Assembly: GCF_900107175.1 (NCBI RefSeq)
Contig: NZ_FNOZ01000031.1
Coordinates: 1 to 50,269 of the forward strand
Direction of reading: 5' to 3'
Source: Modestobacter sp. DSM 44400
Lineage (GTDB): Bacteria; Actinomycetota; Actinomycetes; Mycobacteriales; Geodermatophilaceae
DNA length: 50,269 nucleotides
Notes under the pieces: model-generated
Databases searched by the model: none
The model's input: only the letters and a program-made list of their open reading frames with translations
What the model was told of the DNA's origin: nothing
Shown: one piece after another, positions 9,748 through 18,239 of the stretch
Layout of the letters: the number at the start of each line of letters is the position of its first letter
Numbering within the stretch: the first letter of the stretch is position 1
Program-made: the position numbers and the translations under genes

Positions 9748-10377
9748 GTGACCGGCGGGCGGGGACGGGAGTCCGGCGTCCTGCCGATCGACCTCGGTGG
9801 ATCGGCCCAGGCCCTGCTCGCCGTCCCGGCCGGCCCCGCCGGTCCGCGCCCGCTGCTGGTGTTCTTCCACGGTGCCGGCGGGGACGCGGCCGACTCGCTG
9901 GCTAGGGTGGGCGAGTTGGCGACCGGACGCGGCGTGCTCGTGCTGGCGCCCACCTCACGCGGCAGCACGTGGGACCTCATCGCCGGCGGGCTGGGCCGGG
10001 ATGTCGCCGTCCTGGATGCCGCCCTCGAGCAGGTGTTCGCCCAGTGCCCCGTCGACCGGGTGGCGATCGGTGGCTTTTCCGACGGGGCGTCGTACGCCCT
10101 GTCCCTCGGGCTGGCCAACGGGGACCTGGCCGAGGCGGTCCTGGCGTTCTCCCCGGGGTTCATGGCTCCGCCCGGGCAGGCCGGGCGTCCGCGATTGTGG
10201 CTCACCCACGGTGACGACGACCGGGTGCTGCCGGTGGACCGGTGTGGACGACGGGTCGCCGCGGAGCTCACCGCCGCCGGGTACGACGTCACCTACGACG
10301 AGTTCCAGGGCGGCCACGTCGTCCGCGCCGACGGAGTGACGGCCGGCCTGGACTGGTGGCTGGGCGCCGCCGGGTGA
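9748..10377 (+). CDS. Alpha/beta hydrolase (phospholipase/carboxylesterase or PHB-depolymerase-like)
   Basis: A serine hydrolase of about 209 aa. The nucleophile elbow is GGFSDGASYALSLG, with the oxyanion motif VFFHGAGGD early in the chain. Asp in THGDDDRVLP and His in FQGGHVV complete the catalytic triad. The order and spacing match small carboxylesterase/phospholipase-type esterases. The start is uncertain: GTG 9748 is used here, and GTG 9694 would add 18 poorly conserved residues. Its stop (10375-10377) abuts the stop of the convergent PRC/DUF2382 gene, so no separate terminator lies between them. Confidence 0.75.
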   Translation: MTGGRGRESGVLPIDLGGSAQALLAVPAGPAGPRPLLVFFHGAGGDAADSLARVGELATGRGVLVLAPTSRGSTWDLIAGGLGRDVAVLDAALEQVFAQCPVDRVAIGGFSDGASYALSLGLANGDLAEAVLAFSPGFMAPPGQAGRPRLWLTHGDDDRVLPVDRCGRRVAAELTAAGYDVTYDEFQGGHVVRADGVTAGLDWWLGAAG

Positions 10378-10379
10378 GC

Positions 10380-11135
10380 TCACCGCAGCGGCAGGTCGCT
10401 CTCCAGGGCGATCTCCTCACGACGCAGCCGATCGGTGACCGTCTCCTCCTCGGTGACCCAGGAGGTGGTCAGCCGGACCCGCTCGGCCGGCGCCCGCTCG
10501 ACGGTGACCACCGGCTGGTCGCTGTAGAGGGTCACCCAGCCGGTGCTCCGGTCGGACCGGTCGGAGTCCGCGAGGTCGGCGGCCGCCCTGCCCTCGCCCG
10601 CCGCCTCCTCGGTCCCGCGCAGGGGCAGGTACTCGATCCGGGCCACCTGGCGGGTCACGGTCACCGGCACCATGACCTCCTCGGTCACGGTGTCCACGCG
10701 TAGCACCGCCCGGGCCCAGGGCTCGCGCACCGACTCGACCCGCAGCCGCTCCTCCGAGCGCGTCATCGACCCGTCGCCGGTGTCCGCGACCCCGCCGGGT
10801 GCGTAGGTGCCGCCGCCGGAGTAGTGCCGCCGCAGGGTCTCCTCCTCGGCCGGGCTGAGCCGGTCGGTCGCCGCCGGCCGTGGCGCGGTCTGCACGGCCT
10901 CGGCAGGCACGGTCAGCCGGAGGCGGCCGCCGCTGGACTCGGCGCCGACGATCGGCGCGACGATGGCGATGTCGGCGGAGTCGGGAGCGGCGTGCAGGCC
11001 GTCGGTCAGACCGACCCACGTGGGCTCGCCGGTGACGTCGTCGAGGAAGACGGCGGTGACGGTCCCGAGGGCCGTGCCGTCGCGGTCGTCGGCGATGGCC
11101 CCGATGACTGGGGGCAGAGCTGGCTCACTGGTCAT
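10380..11135 (-). CDS. PRC-barrel / DUF2382 (YsnF/AvaK) stress-associated protein
   Basis: A 251-aa protein. Residues 10-80 (ALGTVTAVFLDDVTGEPTWVGL) form a PRC-barrel-like domain. The C-terminal half contains the repeated beta-strand pattern of DUF2382 (EERLRVESVREPWARAVLRV, VPVTVTRQVARIEYLPL, TTSWVTEEETVTDRLR). Such proteins are abundant in desiccation- and radiation-tolerant actinobacteria and are thought to respond to stress; no enzymatic activity is known to me. The ATG at 11135 has no strong ribosome site. It is divergent from helD, with an inverted repeat between them. Confidence 0.8.
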   Translation of the reverse strand: MTSEPALPPVIGAIADDRDGTALGTVTAVFLDDVTGEPTWVGLTDGLHAAPDSADIAIVAPIVGAESSGGRLRLTVPAEAVQTAPRPAATDRLSPAEEETLRRHYSGGGTYAPGGVADTGDGSMTRSEERLRVESVREPWARAVLRVDTVTEEVMVPVTVTRQVARIEYLPLRGTEEAAGEGRAAADLADSDRSDRSTGWVTLYSDQPVVTVERAPAERVRLTTSWVTEEETVTDRLRREEIALESDLPLR

Positions 11136-11180
11136 GCTTGAGGATGATCCGAAACCGCCCGGTCTACACATGCCGCCGCG

Positions 11181-11208
11181 CGCCACGCGTCGCGGGTTGA
11201 GCGTGGCG
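11181..11208. promoter_or_regulatory. Inverted repeat in the divergent promoter region before helD
   Basis: CGCCACGC (11181-11188) and GCGTGGCG (11201-11208) are exact inverted repeats 12 bases apart. They lie 27 bases before the helD GTG and 46 bases from the divergent gene. This could be an operator or a leader hairpin. It does not look like the rifamycin-associated element known upstream of some helR genes. Confidence 0.4.
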
Positions 11209-11234
11209 GGGACGGCGCGTAACGTCCTCCGACC

Positions 11235-13283
11235 GTGTCTCAGAGTCCTGCAACAGAGACCACCACTCCCGATCCCGTCCTCGCCGCCGAACGTGCGCAC
11301 TTGGCTCGTGCCGCCGACTGCCTCACCGAGATGCGCACCGCGAGCAGTGCGGTCACCGACGCCGGTGTCGACGCCTGGGCCTCCGAGCGGCTGGGCGCCG
11401 CGCGGGCCGAGCGGCTGCGCGCCCTGGCGCACGACCTGGGGGTGCCCGCCTTCTTCGGGCGCACGGACGCCTCCCCGGACGCCACGGCCGAGATCTTCCA
11501 CATCGGGCGGCGGCACGTCCGCGACGCCGCGGGCGACCCGGTGGTCATCGACTGGCGGGCGCCGATGAGCCGGCCGTTCTACCAGGCCAGCGCCGCCGAC
11601 CCACAGGGTCTGGCGCGCCGTCGCCGGTTCGGTTTCGCTGCCGGCGAGCTGACCAGTTACGAGGACGAGGCGCTGGCCGAGGGGGAGCAGGGCAGCGGCG
11701 ATCTGCTGCGGCAGGAGATCGAGCGGCCGCGCAGTGGGCCGATGCGCGACATCGTGGCGACCATCCAGCCCGACCAGGACGACATCGTGCGCGCACCGCT
11801 CAGCGAGTCGATCTGCGTGCAGGGTGCCCCGGGCACCGGCAAGACCGCCGTCGGGCTGCACCGGGCGGCCTATCTGCTCTACACGCACGGCGGTCAACTC
11901 GCCCGTACCGGTGTGCTCGTCGTCGGTCCCAACCGGGCGTTCCTGCGCTACATCGAGCAGGTGCTCCCAGCGCTGGGCGAGGTCGAGGTCGACCAGTCCA
12001 CCGTCGGGGACCTGACCGCCCGGGTGCCGTTCCGTGCCGTCGACCCGCCGGCGGTCGCCGTCCTCAAGGGCGACGTCCGGATGGCGGCGGTGCTGCGCCG
12101 GGCGCTGTGGGGCGGGGTGGTCAAGCCGACCGACTCGGTCCAGGTCACGCTGGCCGGCCGCAAGTACCGGGTGCCCGAGCAGCGGCTGCGGCGCTACGTC
12201 GACGACCTGCGGCGGGCCGGCACCGGTTCGGCCGACGACCAGCAGGTCGGGCACTACGCCGCCGGCCGGGAGCGGCTGGCCATGGCGGTGGCGGAGGACG
12301 CCCGCCGGCAGAAGGAGGCCGGCGGGGGCAGCCCGAGCGACGCCGAGACAAGGAAGACCGCGCGCAGCCGGGAGGTGCGCGCCTTCTGCGACGCGGTGTG
12401 GCCGGCGGTCGACGCCGCTGCGCTGGTCGCCGGGCTGTTCAGCGATCCCGACCGGCTGGCCCGGGCCGCCTCGGGCGTGCTGACCGAGGCCGAGCAGGAA
12501 CTCCTGCACTGGCCGGTGCCGCCCCGCTCGGTGCGCAGCGCGCGCTGGACCGATGCCGATGCGGTGCTGGTCGACGAGGTGGCCGGGATGCTGGAGCGCA
12601 CCGCCGGCTACGGGCACGTCGTGGTGGACGAGGCGCAGGACCTCTCGCCCATGCAGTGCCGCGCGGTGGCCCGCCGGCTCGCGGCCGGGTCGCTGACCGT
12701 GCTGGGCGACCTGGCGCAGGCGACCAGCCCCTGGTCGGCCGCCGACTGGTCGCAGACGCTCGCCGGACTGGGCCGGCCGGACACTCCGGTGCGGCCGCTC
12801 ACCCGGGGTTACCGGGTGCCCGGTGAGGTGCTCGACTTCGCCAACCGGCTGCTGCCGCTCATCGCCCCCGGGCTGCCGGCGGCCACCGCGGCGCGCCGCG
12901 AGCCCGGCGCCCTGCGGCTGCGGCCGGTGGCGGCGCTGGCCGGACCGCTGGCCGACGTCGTCCGGGAGTTGGCGGCGACCGAGGGGTCGACCGGGGTGGT
13001 GTGCGCCGACGACGCGGTGGCCGAAGTGGTCCGGATGCTGACCGCCGCCGGTCTGGACGTCGCGGCGCTGACCGACGACGGCGACGCGCCGGGCCGGGTG
13101 TCCGTCGTTCCGGCCGGGCTGGTGAAGGGGCTGGAGTTCGACCACGTCGTGGTGGTGGAGCCGGCGGCGATCGTGGCCGCCGAGCCGCGTGGCCTGCACC
13201 GGCTGTACGTGGTGCTCACCCGGGCGGTCAGCAGCCTGGTCGTGCTGCACCGCGGCGAGCTGCCGGAGCTTCTCGCCGGCTGA
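11235..13283 (+). CDS. helD: HelD-type UvrD/Rep-like ATPase (RNA polymerase recycling factor)
   Basis: A 682-aa superfamily-1 ATPase. HelD proteins bind RNA polymerase, prise it open and release stalled complexes; some actinobacterial members (HelR) protect against rifamycins. The N-terminal ~110 residues are the charged coiled-coil arm (ERAHLARAADCLTEMRTASS). VIDWRAPMSRPFY is typical of the family. Walker A is GAPGTGKT at residues 197-204 and motif II is VVDEAQDLSPMQ with Asp465/Glu466. Motif VI lies near the end (GLHRLYVVLTRAVSSL). The length is at the short end for the class. GTG start. The stop overlaps head to head with the stop of hepT (TGATCA at 13281-13286). Confidence 0.85.
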   Translation: MSQSPATETTTPDPVLAAERAHLARAADCLTEMRTASSAVTDAGVDAWASERLGAARAERLRALAHDLGVPAFFGRTDASPDATAEIFHIGRRHVRDAAGDPVVIDWRAPMSRPFYQASAADPQGLARRRRFGFAAGELTSYEDEALAEGEQGSGDLLRQEIERPRSGPMRDIVATIQPDQDDIVRAPLSESICVQGAPGTGKTAVGLHRAAYLLYTHGGQLARTGVLVVGPNRAFLRYIEQVLPALGEVEVDQSTVGDLTARVPFRAVDPPAVAVLKGDVRMAAVLRRALWGGVVKPTDSVQVTLAGRKYRVPEQRLRRYVDDLRRAGTGSADDQQVGHYAAGRERLAMAVAEDARRQKEAGGGSPSDAETRKTARSREVRAFCDAVWPAVDAAALVAGLFSDPDRLARAASGVLTEAEQELLHWPVPPRSVRSARWTDADAVLVDEVAGMLERTAGYGHVVVDEAQDLSPMQCRAVARRLAAGSLTVLGDLAQATSPWSAADWSQTLAGLGRPDTPVRPLTRGYRVPGEVLDFANRLLPLIAPGLPAATAARREPGALRLRPVAALAGPLADVVRELAATEGSTGVVCADDAVAEVVRMLTAAGLDVAALTDDGDAPGRVSVVPAGLVKGLEFDHVVVVEPAAIVAAEPRGLHRLYVVLTRAVSSLVVLHRGELPELLAG

Positions 13284-13700
13284 TCAGCCCTGGCCGACCG
13301 CCCAGCCGGCGACCGCGGCGACGAAGGCGTCGAGGTCGGGCAGCAGGGCCACGTTGGCGCGGACGACGTCGTCGTCGACGTCGGCGTACTCGTGCACGAG
13401 TAGATTGCCGAATCCGACCGCCCGGGCGACCGGCGCGGCAGCGGCTGCGGGGACGATGCCGTGCTCGGCCAGCAGCGCGATGGTCTGTGCGTTGGTGTCC
13501 GGGACTCCGAGTCCTTCGGATGACCCGACGTGCGCGGCGGCGCGTACACACCCCTCGATCGCCGTCACGAACCCGTACTTGACCGCATCGAGCGCTGTCT
13601 CGTCGGAGGCCAGATCGTGTGTGCTCGCGATCGTCCGGATCCGCGCGGCGTCGCGTCGTACCCGGGTGAGTACCCGGGTCAGCCGCTCAGGGTCGACCAT
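13284..13700 (-). CDS. hepT: HepT-like toxin (HEPN ribonuclease) with the catalytic Arg replaced by Gly
   Basis: A 138-aa all-helical HEPN protein, the toxin partner of the MntA nucleotidyltransferase just upstream. Active HepT proteins carry Arg-x4-His-x-Tyr. Here the motif reads GNLLVHEY: the His and Tyr are kept, but the Arg position is Gly (codon at 13417-13419, GGC where CGC is expected). In known systems the Arg and His cut RNA and the Tyr is adenylylated by MntA. This copy is therefore probably a weak or dead nuclease, while still able to be modified. Its ATG lies inside the end of mntA (14-base overlap), the usual operon arrangement. Confidence 0.8.
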   Translation of the reverse strand: MVDPERLTRVLTRVRRDAARIRTIASTHDLASDETALDAVKYGFVTAIEGCVRAAAHVGSSEGLGVPDTNAQTIALLAEHGIVPAAAAAPVARAVGFGNLLVHEYADVDDDVVRANVALLPDLDAFVAAVAGWAVGQG

Positions 13701-14064
13701 CGCGAGCCAACGCTTGGAGGTACTCGCGGCTGGCCTGCTCGATGAAGGGCCGTTCGTCCAGGTACTGCACCCGGGTGTCCGCTTCCCAGGCGACCCGGGC
13801 CGGCGGATCGTCGTCGAACAGCAGCCGACCGCGCAGCGCGATCCGGCCGGCGAGGAACAGCGGCGTCCGGTCCAGCACGACGAGGTCGACGCCGGCGGGC
13901 AGCGGCACCTCCCAGGACGACGGCGCACGGCCGGCGAAGTGCGCGCCGACGTCGGTGTCGCTGTCCGGGCGGGCGGTTCCCGCTGCCCGGCTGCCGTGCA
14001 GGTAGCCGAAGACGGCGCCGGCGGCACGCAGGGCAGCGACGATCTCGCATTCGTCGGCGGTCAC
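13687..14064 (-). CDS. mntA: MntA-like minimal nucleotidyltransferase (antitoxin)
   Basis: A 125-aa MNT-fold nucleotidyltransferase. The signature GS-x10-D-x-D is complete in GSRAAGTARPDSDTD, giving the two metal-binding Asp residues. Partners of this kind transfer AMP groups to the Tyr of HepT and so silence the toxin. I use the GTG at 14064, preceded by GGAAGAG; the open frame upstream (to 14157) reads like non-coding sequence. hepT follows with overlapping ends. The intact antitoxin motif beside an altered toxin motif suggests that the toxin was the part under selection to be lost. Confidence 0.85.
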   Translation of the reverse strand: MTADECEIVAALRAAGAVFGYLHGSRAAGTARPDSDTDVGAHFAGRAPSSWEVPLPAGVDLVVLDRTPLFLAGRIALRGRLLFDDDPPARVAWEADTRVQYLDERPFIEQASREYLQALARDGRP

Positions 14065-14131
14065 GTCGACACTCTTCCACCAACGAGCCGTGGCGGACCA
14101 GCCCGGCGCATAGGCTGACCCGACGCCTGAC

Positions 14132-15999
14132 GTGGTGATCGAGAACCCGATCATCAATGGTCCCTATGGCGAGCCGGACCGGCACTTCTTCGATTCGATC
14201 AGGACGGCATCACCAACGACGTGGTCGTGGGCCGGCGGCGCAGCGAGTACGTCATCCCGATCCCGGCCCCCCGCAAGAAGGTGCTGGTCGATCAGCCGCC
14301 GTTGGCCGAGTGGACCGCCGACCGGCTGCAGCCCAACGACCTGGTGAACAGCTCGCGGGCGCGGCTGGATGTCTGGCGCAAGCGCGGACGTCCGGGGCGA
14401 CGGCGGTCACCCGTCGACTGCTGGAGTACTGGACCGCCCCCGACCGCGACCGCCCGCTCTTCTTCTGCCAGGTCGAGGCGCTCGAGACGGTCATCTACCT
14501 CACCGAGTGCGCGGCCAAGCAGGGCGACGGCTGGACGACCGACCGGGTGCGGCAGGCGAACGCCGACGCGAACCCGGAGCTGCTCCGGACTGCGATGAAG
14601 ATGGCCACCGGCACGGCAAGACCGTGGTGATGGGGATGCTGATCGCCTGGCACACCCAGAACAAGGTCGCCGATCCGCGCGCCCGGGCGTTGTCCAACTG
14701 CCTCCTGGTGGCCGCCCCCGGCAACTACTACGCCGAACGCGACCTGGTGCCGCCGGAGCTACGGCCGGATCTCGGCGCGGCACGCGTCGTGATCACCAAC
14801 TTCCATGGCTTCGCACTCCGGGAGACGCAAAAAGTCAGCTCGCTGGGCCGATCGGTCCTCACCGGCGGTGCGGCCAGTCCGTTCTCCGAGACCCCCGACC
14901 AGATGGTCGCTCGGGTGTGCCGCGACTTCGGCGCACGCCGCGGGATCGTGGTGCTCAACGACGAGGCCCACCACTGCTACCGACGCAAGCTCGACGAGGC
15001 GGAGGACGGCACCGCCGGCCTCACCCGCGCGGAGAAGGCCGAACTCGCCGGGCAGGAGGCCGAGGCGCGCATCCGGATCCGCCGCATCGGGTCGCCGCTT
15101 CCGGCGACGAGGACCGGCCGGCCAGCGAGCGCACTGTCGAGCAGGCCGACAACGGCACCTCCTACGAGCAGACGATCTTCGACAACCTCCGTGAGGCCGG
15201 CATCCAGAACGGGCTGAAAGCTGAGCGCATCGTCTTCGAGGCCCTGGAGCCCTACGCCGGGCAGTGGTGCAGGCCGGGGGGAGTACCTCGACGCGGAGGG
15301 CTACACCCGGCGGGTCGGGGTCAGCCTCGGCCCGCAGTACGGCACCGTCGGGCAGGAGTAGATCAAGGAAGCGGCCAAGGAGGCCGTCCGTGGCGTCGGT
15401 TTCGACCTGCTGCTGGTGTGCGGCTTCGCCTTCGACTCCCGGGCCGACGAGGCGGCGCGAGAGTTACACCCGCCGATGGTGACTCTTTCGCAGCCGCTCA
15501 GGAGCGGCAGACGTTCGGGAAACTGCCGGTCCTGCTCGTGCGGATGAACCCCGACCTCGCCATGAGCGATGCGCTGCTGAAGTCCACCGGCGCAGGCAAC
15601 CTGTTCACCGTCTCCGGTGAGCCTGATGTCTCCATCGAACCGGCGAACGCCGGGGACCAGGGCGAGCCCGGCGACGTCGTCGTCGAGATCTACGGGATCG
15701 ACGTCTACGACCCCACAACCGGTGCGGTTCGTGCATCGAGCACCGACGACATCGCGATGTGGATGGTCGACACCGCCTACGACGGGAAGTCCTTCTTCGT
15801 GCGGCACGCCTACTTCACGGGTGCCGAGGACCCGTACAAGCGGCTGAAGCAGGCGCTGCGGAGCGAGATCGACGAGAACGCGTGGGCGACGCTCTACGCC
15901 ACCCGCTCCCGCCCCTTCGCCAAGCCGGCCACCGGTCGCACTGCGGTCAAGGTGATCAACCACTACGGCGACGAGGTGCTCAAGGTCTACTTCGTCTAG
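14132..15999 (+). pseudogene. Decayed restriction-modification locus (helicase-type restriction subunit remnant joined to a probable methyltransferase C-terminus)
   Basis: The reading jumps through all three frames. VIENPIINGPYGEP (14132) and VVVGRRRSEYVIPIP (14221) are the N-terminus of a large DEAD-box restriction protein. RRLLEYWTAPDRDRPLFFCQ (from ~14410) and KMATG (~14610) follow, then KTVVMGMLIAW in another frame: one base is lost inside the Walker A loop itself. The DEAH box is visible as VVLNDEAHHCYRR. About 16 residues seem missing between LLVAAPG and NYYAERDL. After ~15100 the sequence continues as TSYEQTIFDNLREAGIQNG to the end, which I take for the C-terminal part of the partner DNA methyltransferase. 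This part has another shift, an in-frame TAG at 15359-15361, and a shift back near 15477. The locus cannot make a working product. Confidence 0.8.
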
Positions 16000-16026
16000 C
16001 ACTCGTGTCACGACGCCGATCAGTGA

Positions 16027-16043
16027 CGAGAGCAGCGCTCTCG
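16027..16043 (+). terminator. Short hairpin after the restriction-modification remnant
   Basis: CGAGAGC and GCTCTCG pair around an AGC loop, about 30 bases after the last stop. A longer imperfect repeat (CTCGTGTCAC with GTGACGAG) overlaps it. It is probably the old terminator of the dead locus. Confidence 0.4.
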
Positions 16044-16108
16044 ACATGCGACGAGGGTGTGTGTACGGTGCTCGCAAATCAGAGCACCGATCACACTGGG
16101 GAGTGGCT

Positions 16109-16468
16109 ATGAGCATCGGGACGGCGTGGGCGAACGCGGCGCTGGCCTTCCTCCTCGAACTGGCCGCCCTGGCCGTGCTGGCCTGGGGAGGCTGGCGGCT
16201 GGGCGGGGGCGGGGCGCTCCGTGGCATCCTGGCCGTGGCGCTGCCGGCGGCCGCGGCGGTGCTGTGGGGACTGTTCGCCGCCCCGCGGGCCACCTACCCG
16301 TCGGGGGCGGGCGAGCTGGTCGTGAAGGCAGCCGTCTTCGGCGGCGCGGCACTGGTGCTCGCTCGGGCGGCGTCGCCCCACTGGGGCGGCGGGTTCGCGG
16401 CGCTGGTGCTGGCCAACCTGGTGCTCGCCGCGCTGCTGCCCGCAGTGGAGTCGGCCCCGGCCAGCTGA
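16109..16468 (+). CDS. YrdB-family (DUF2568) four-helix membrane protein
   Basis: A 119-aa very hydrophobic protein with four membrane segments at about 5-30, 37-57, 70-92 and 94-112. WANAALAFLLELAAL at the N-terminus and VLWGLFAAPRATYP in the middle are the typical DUF2568 blocks. Function is unknown in the family. ATG at 16109 is preferred over upstream in-frame starts because GGGGAG lies 6-11 bases upstream. It may share a transcript with ppk2, which starts 28 bases after its stop. Confidence 0.8.
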   Translation: MSIGTAWANAALAFLLELAALAVLAWGGWRLGGGGALRGILAVALPAAAAVLWGLFAAPRATYPSGAGELVVKAAVFGGAALVLARAASPHWGGGFAALVLANLVLAALLPAVESAPAS

Positions 16469-16496
16469 CCGGGGGGTTCGTCCCTAGGCTCCGGCC

Positions 16497-17348
16497 ATGG
16501 CCCCCTCGCTCCGCGCCGCGCTGCGGGCGCCCACCTCGCCCGTCCTCACCGACCTCGACCCGCGGGCCACGCCGCTGGCGCCGGGGGACAAGGAACGGAC
16601 CCGCGAGCAGATGGTCGTCGACGGCAGCCGGCTGGCCGACCTGCAGGAGCTCCTCTACGCCGAGGGCGCCACCGGTGGACGGCGGCGGGTCGTGCTCCTG
16701 CTGCAGGGCATGGACACCAGCGGCAAGGGCGGGGTGATCGAGCACGTTGTCGCCGCGGTCAACCCGCAGGGCGTGGCGATCACCAGCTTCAAGAACCCGA
16801 CGCCCGAGGAGCTGCGGCACTCCTTCCTGTGGCGGGTGCGCCGCGCCGTGCCCCGGCCCGGGGTGATCGGGGTGTTCGACCGCTCCCACTACGAGGACGT
16901 GCTGATCGGCCGGGTGCGCGAACTGGCCGCGCCGGAGGTCATCGAGCGCCGCTACCAGGAGATCGTCCGCTTCGAGGACCAGCTCGCCGCCGACGGCGTG
17001 ACGTTGGTGAAGTGCTTCCTGCACATCTCGCCGTGGGAGCAGAAGGAGCGGCTGCTCGCCCGGCTGGACGACTCCGCCAAGCGCTGGAAGTTCAACCCCG
17101 GCGACCTCGACGAGCGGGCACTGTGGCCGGCCTACCAGCGCGCCTATCAACTGGCGCTGGAGCGGACCAGCACTGAGACCAACCCCTGGTATGTCGTCCC
17201 GTCCGACCGCAAGTGGTACCGCAACTGGGCTGTCGGCCGGTTGCTGCTGGAGACGATGATCGAGGTCGGCCCGCGACTGCCCCAGCCGGACTACGACGTC
17301 GATACCGAGCGGGACCGGCTCATCGATGAGCCGCCGCTGCCGGGCTGA
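16497..17348 (+). CDS. ppk2: Polyphosphate kinase 2 family protein
   Basis: A 283-aa PPK2-family phosphotransferase. It moves phosphate between polyphosphate and nucleotides (nucleoside mono- or diphosphates), linking stored polyphosphate to the energy charge. Walker A is GMDTSGKGG (residues 71-79), Walker B is FDRSHYEDV (127-135), and the lid region carries basic residues (WKFNPGDLDERALW). The NPWYVVPSDRKWYRNW block is typical of the family. The one-domain length suggests the short PPK2 class; which nucleotide it prefers cannot be read directly. Its 3' end overlaps the tail of the broken YihY gene on the other strand. Confidence 0.95.
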   Translation: MAPSLRAALRAPTSPVLTDLDPRATPLAPGDKERTREQMVVDGSRLADLQELLYAEGATGGRRRVVLLLQGMDTSGKGGVIEHVVAAVNPQGVAITSFKNPTPEELRHSFLWRVRRAVPRPGVIGVFDRSHYEDVLIGRVRELAAPEVIERRYQEIVRFEDQLAADGVTLVKCFLHISPWEQKERLLARLDDSAKRWKFNPGDLDERALWPAYQRAYQLALERTSTETNPWYVVPSDRKWYRNWAVGRLLLETMIEVGPRLPQPDYDVDTERDRLIDEPPLPG

Positions 17349-18176
17349 CCGGCCCGTCGGCGTCGGCCGGCCGTTCGGGCCGGGCAGCGGCCGGCCGCGC
17401 CGCAGCCAGCTGTCCAGCGCCTGGGTGACCAGCCAGCCGGCCAGCACCCCCCAGGTGCAGCAGGAAGAGCCAGAAGCCCACCGCCGCGACCCCACCGACG
17501 ACGTCCAGACCGCTGAACGGTGCACCCAGGTCCAGCGGGAGGGCCAGGAACAGCACGAACCCCTGCAAGAACCCCGACAGGCTGGCGGCGGTGAGGAAGG
17601 CGCCGGTGAGCACCGCGGCCGCGCGCAGCCGGCCGGCGGCCACCACCCCGAACCCACAGGCCAGCGGCACCACCAGCACGAAGAGCACCGAGTAGTACCC
17701 GACGGCGAAGCCGCCCAGCGCCGCGCCGGCGCCGGGCCGGGCGTGCAGGTCGGCGAGCAGCCGGCCGGTCCGCAGCAGCGGGTAGAGCAGCACGGGTGTG
17801 ACGATGACCAGCGGCAGGGTCAGCAGCCGCCCGCGCCAGGCGGTGTACCGGTCGTCCTCCGGGCTGAGGCGCAGCAGCGCGCGGCGCAGTCCCTCGCCGT
17901 AGAGCGAGATCGGCAGCAGCGTCAGCCGCGCGTGCCACGGGGCAGCGGACCGCCGGCGTCGACCAGCCGGGCCAGCGCGTCCGGTGCGCCGAGGTCGGCC
18001 GGCTGCACGTCGCCCAGCCGTCCGGCGAGGGCGCGGACGGTCGCCGGGCTGGTCAGCCAGGCGGTCAGCGCGAGGGGCAGCACCAGCAGCGGGACGACGG
18101 CCATCCCGGCGTAGCAGGTCAGCCCGGCCGCGGGGCCTCGACCCGGACCCGGGCTGCCCGCACATCTCCATGTCAT
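17320..18176 (-). pseudogene. YihY/BrkB-type inner-membrane protein, frameshifted and N-terminally short
   Basis: Three pieces in different frames read as one YihY-like protein with about five membrane helices. Piece 1 (18176-17922) has AGLTCYAGMAVVPLLV and stops at a TGA. Piece 2 continues as LLPISLYGEGLRRALLRLSPED through GGVAAVGFWLFLLHL. Restoring the junction needs removal of two bases in the CG repeat at about 17926-17932. A second shift at the C6 run 17447-17452 separates piece 3, AGWLVTQALDSWLRRG. The usual N-terminal ~40-60 residues before GLTYYA are also missing. Two indels and a lost start argue for a pseudogene, though both indels sit in simple sequence. Confidence 0.7.
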
Positions 18177-18206
18177 CAGCTTCCGGCCGGTCCCGCTCGT
18201 CCGGAG

Positions 18207-18230
18207 GGGCCAAAATGGCCATTTTGGCCC
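18207..18230. repeat. 24-bp perfect palindrome
   Basis: The half-site GGGCCAAAATGG is followed at once by its exact complement, with no spacer. It lies between the stop of the FAD enzyme gene (18240) and the start of the broken YihY gene (18176), both on the minus strand. The AT-rich core stands out from the GC-rich surroundings. It could be an operator, a terminator, or one copy of a dispersed palindromic repeat. Confidence 0.85.
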
Positions 18231-18239
18231 TGGGGGTGA

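Noticed and set aside
11136..11234. Possible rifamycin-associated element before helD
   Set aside because: The inverted repeat present differs in sequence and spacing from the known element as I remember it, so a rifamycin link is not claimed.
10380..13250. Very long minus-strand frame (956 codons) across helD
   Set aside because: Only its 3' part below 11135 has real protein character (PRC/DUF2382). The rest is the antisense of helD and reads as His/Pro/Arg-rich shadow typical of high-GC DNA.
18207..18230. Reading the 24-bp palindrome as a plain terminator
   Set aside because: It has no loop spacer and no T tract, and the FAD enzyme gene and YihY gene run in the same direction; a terminator is possible but not favoured.
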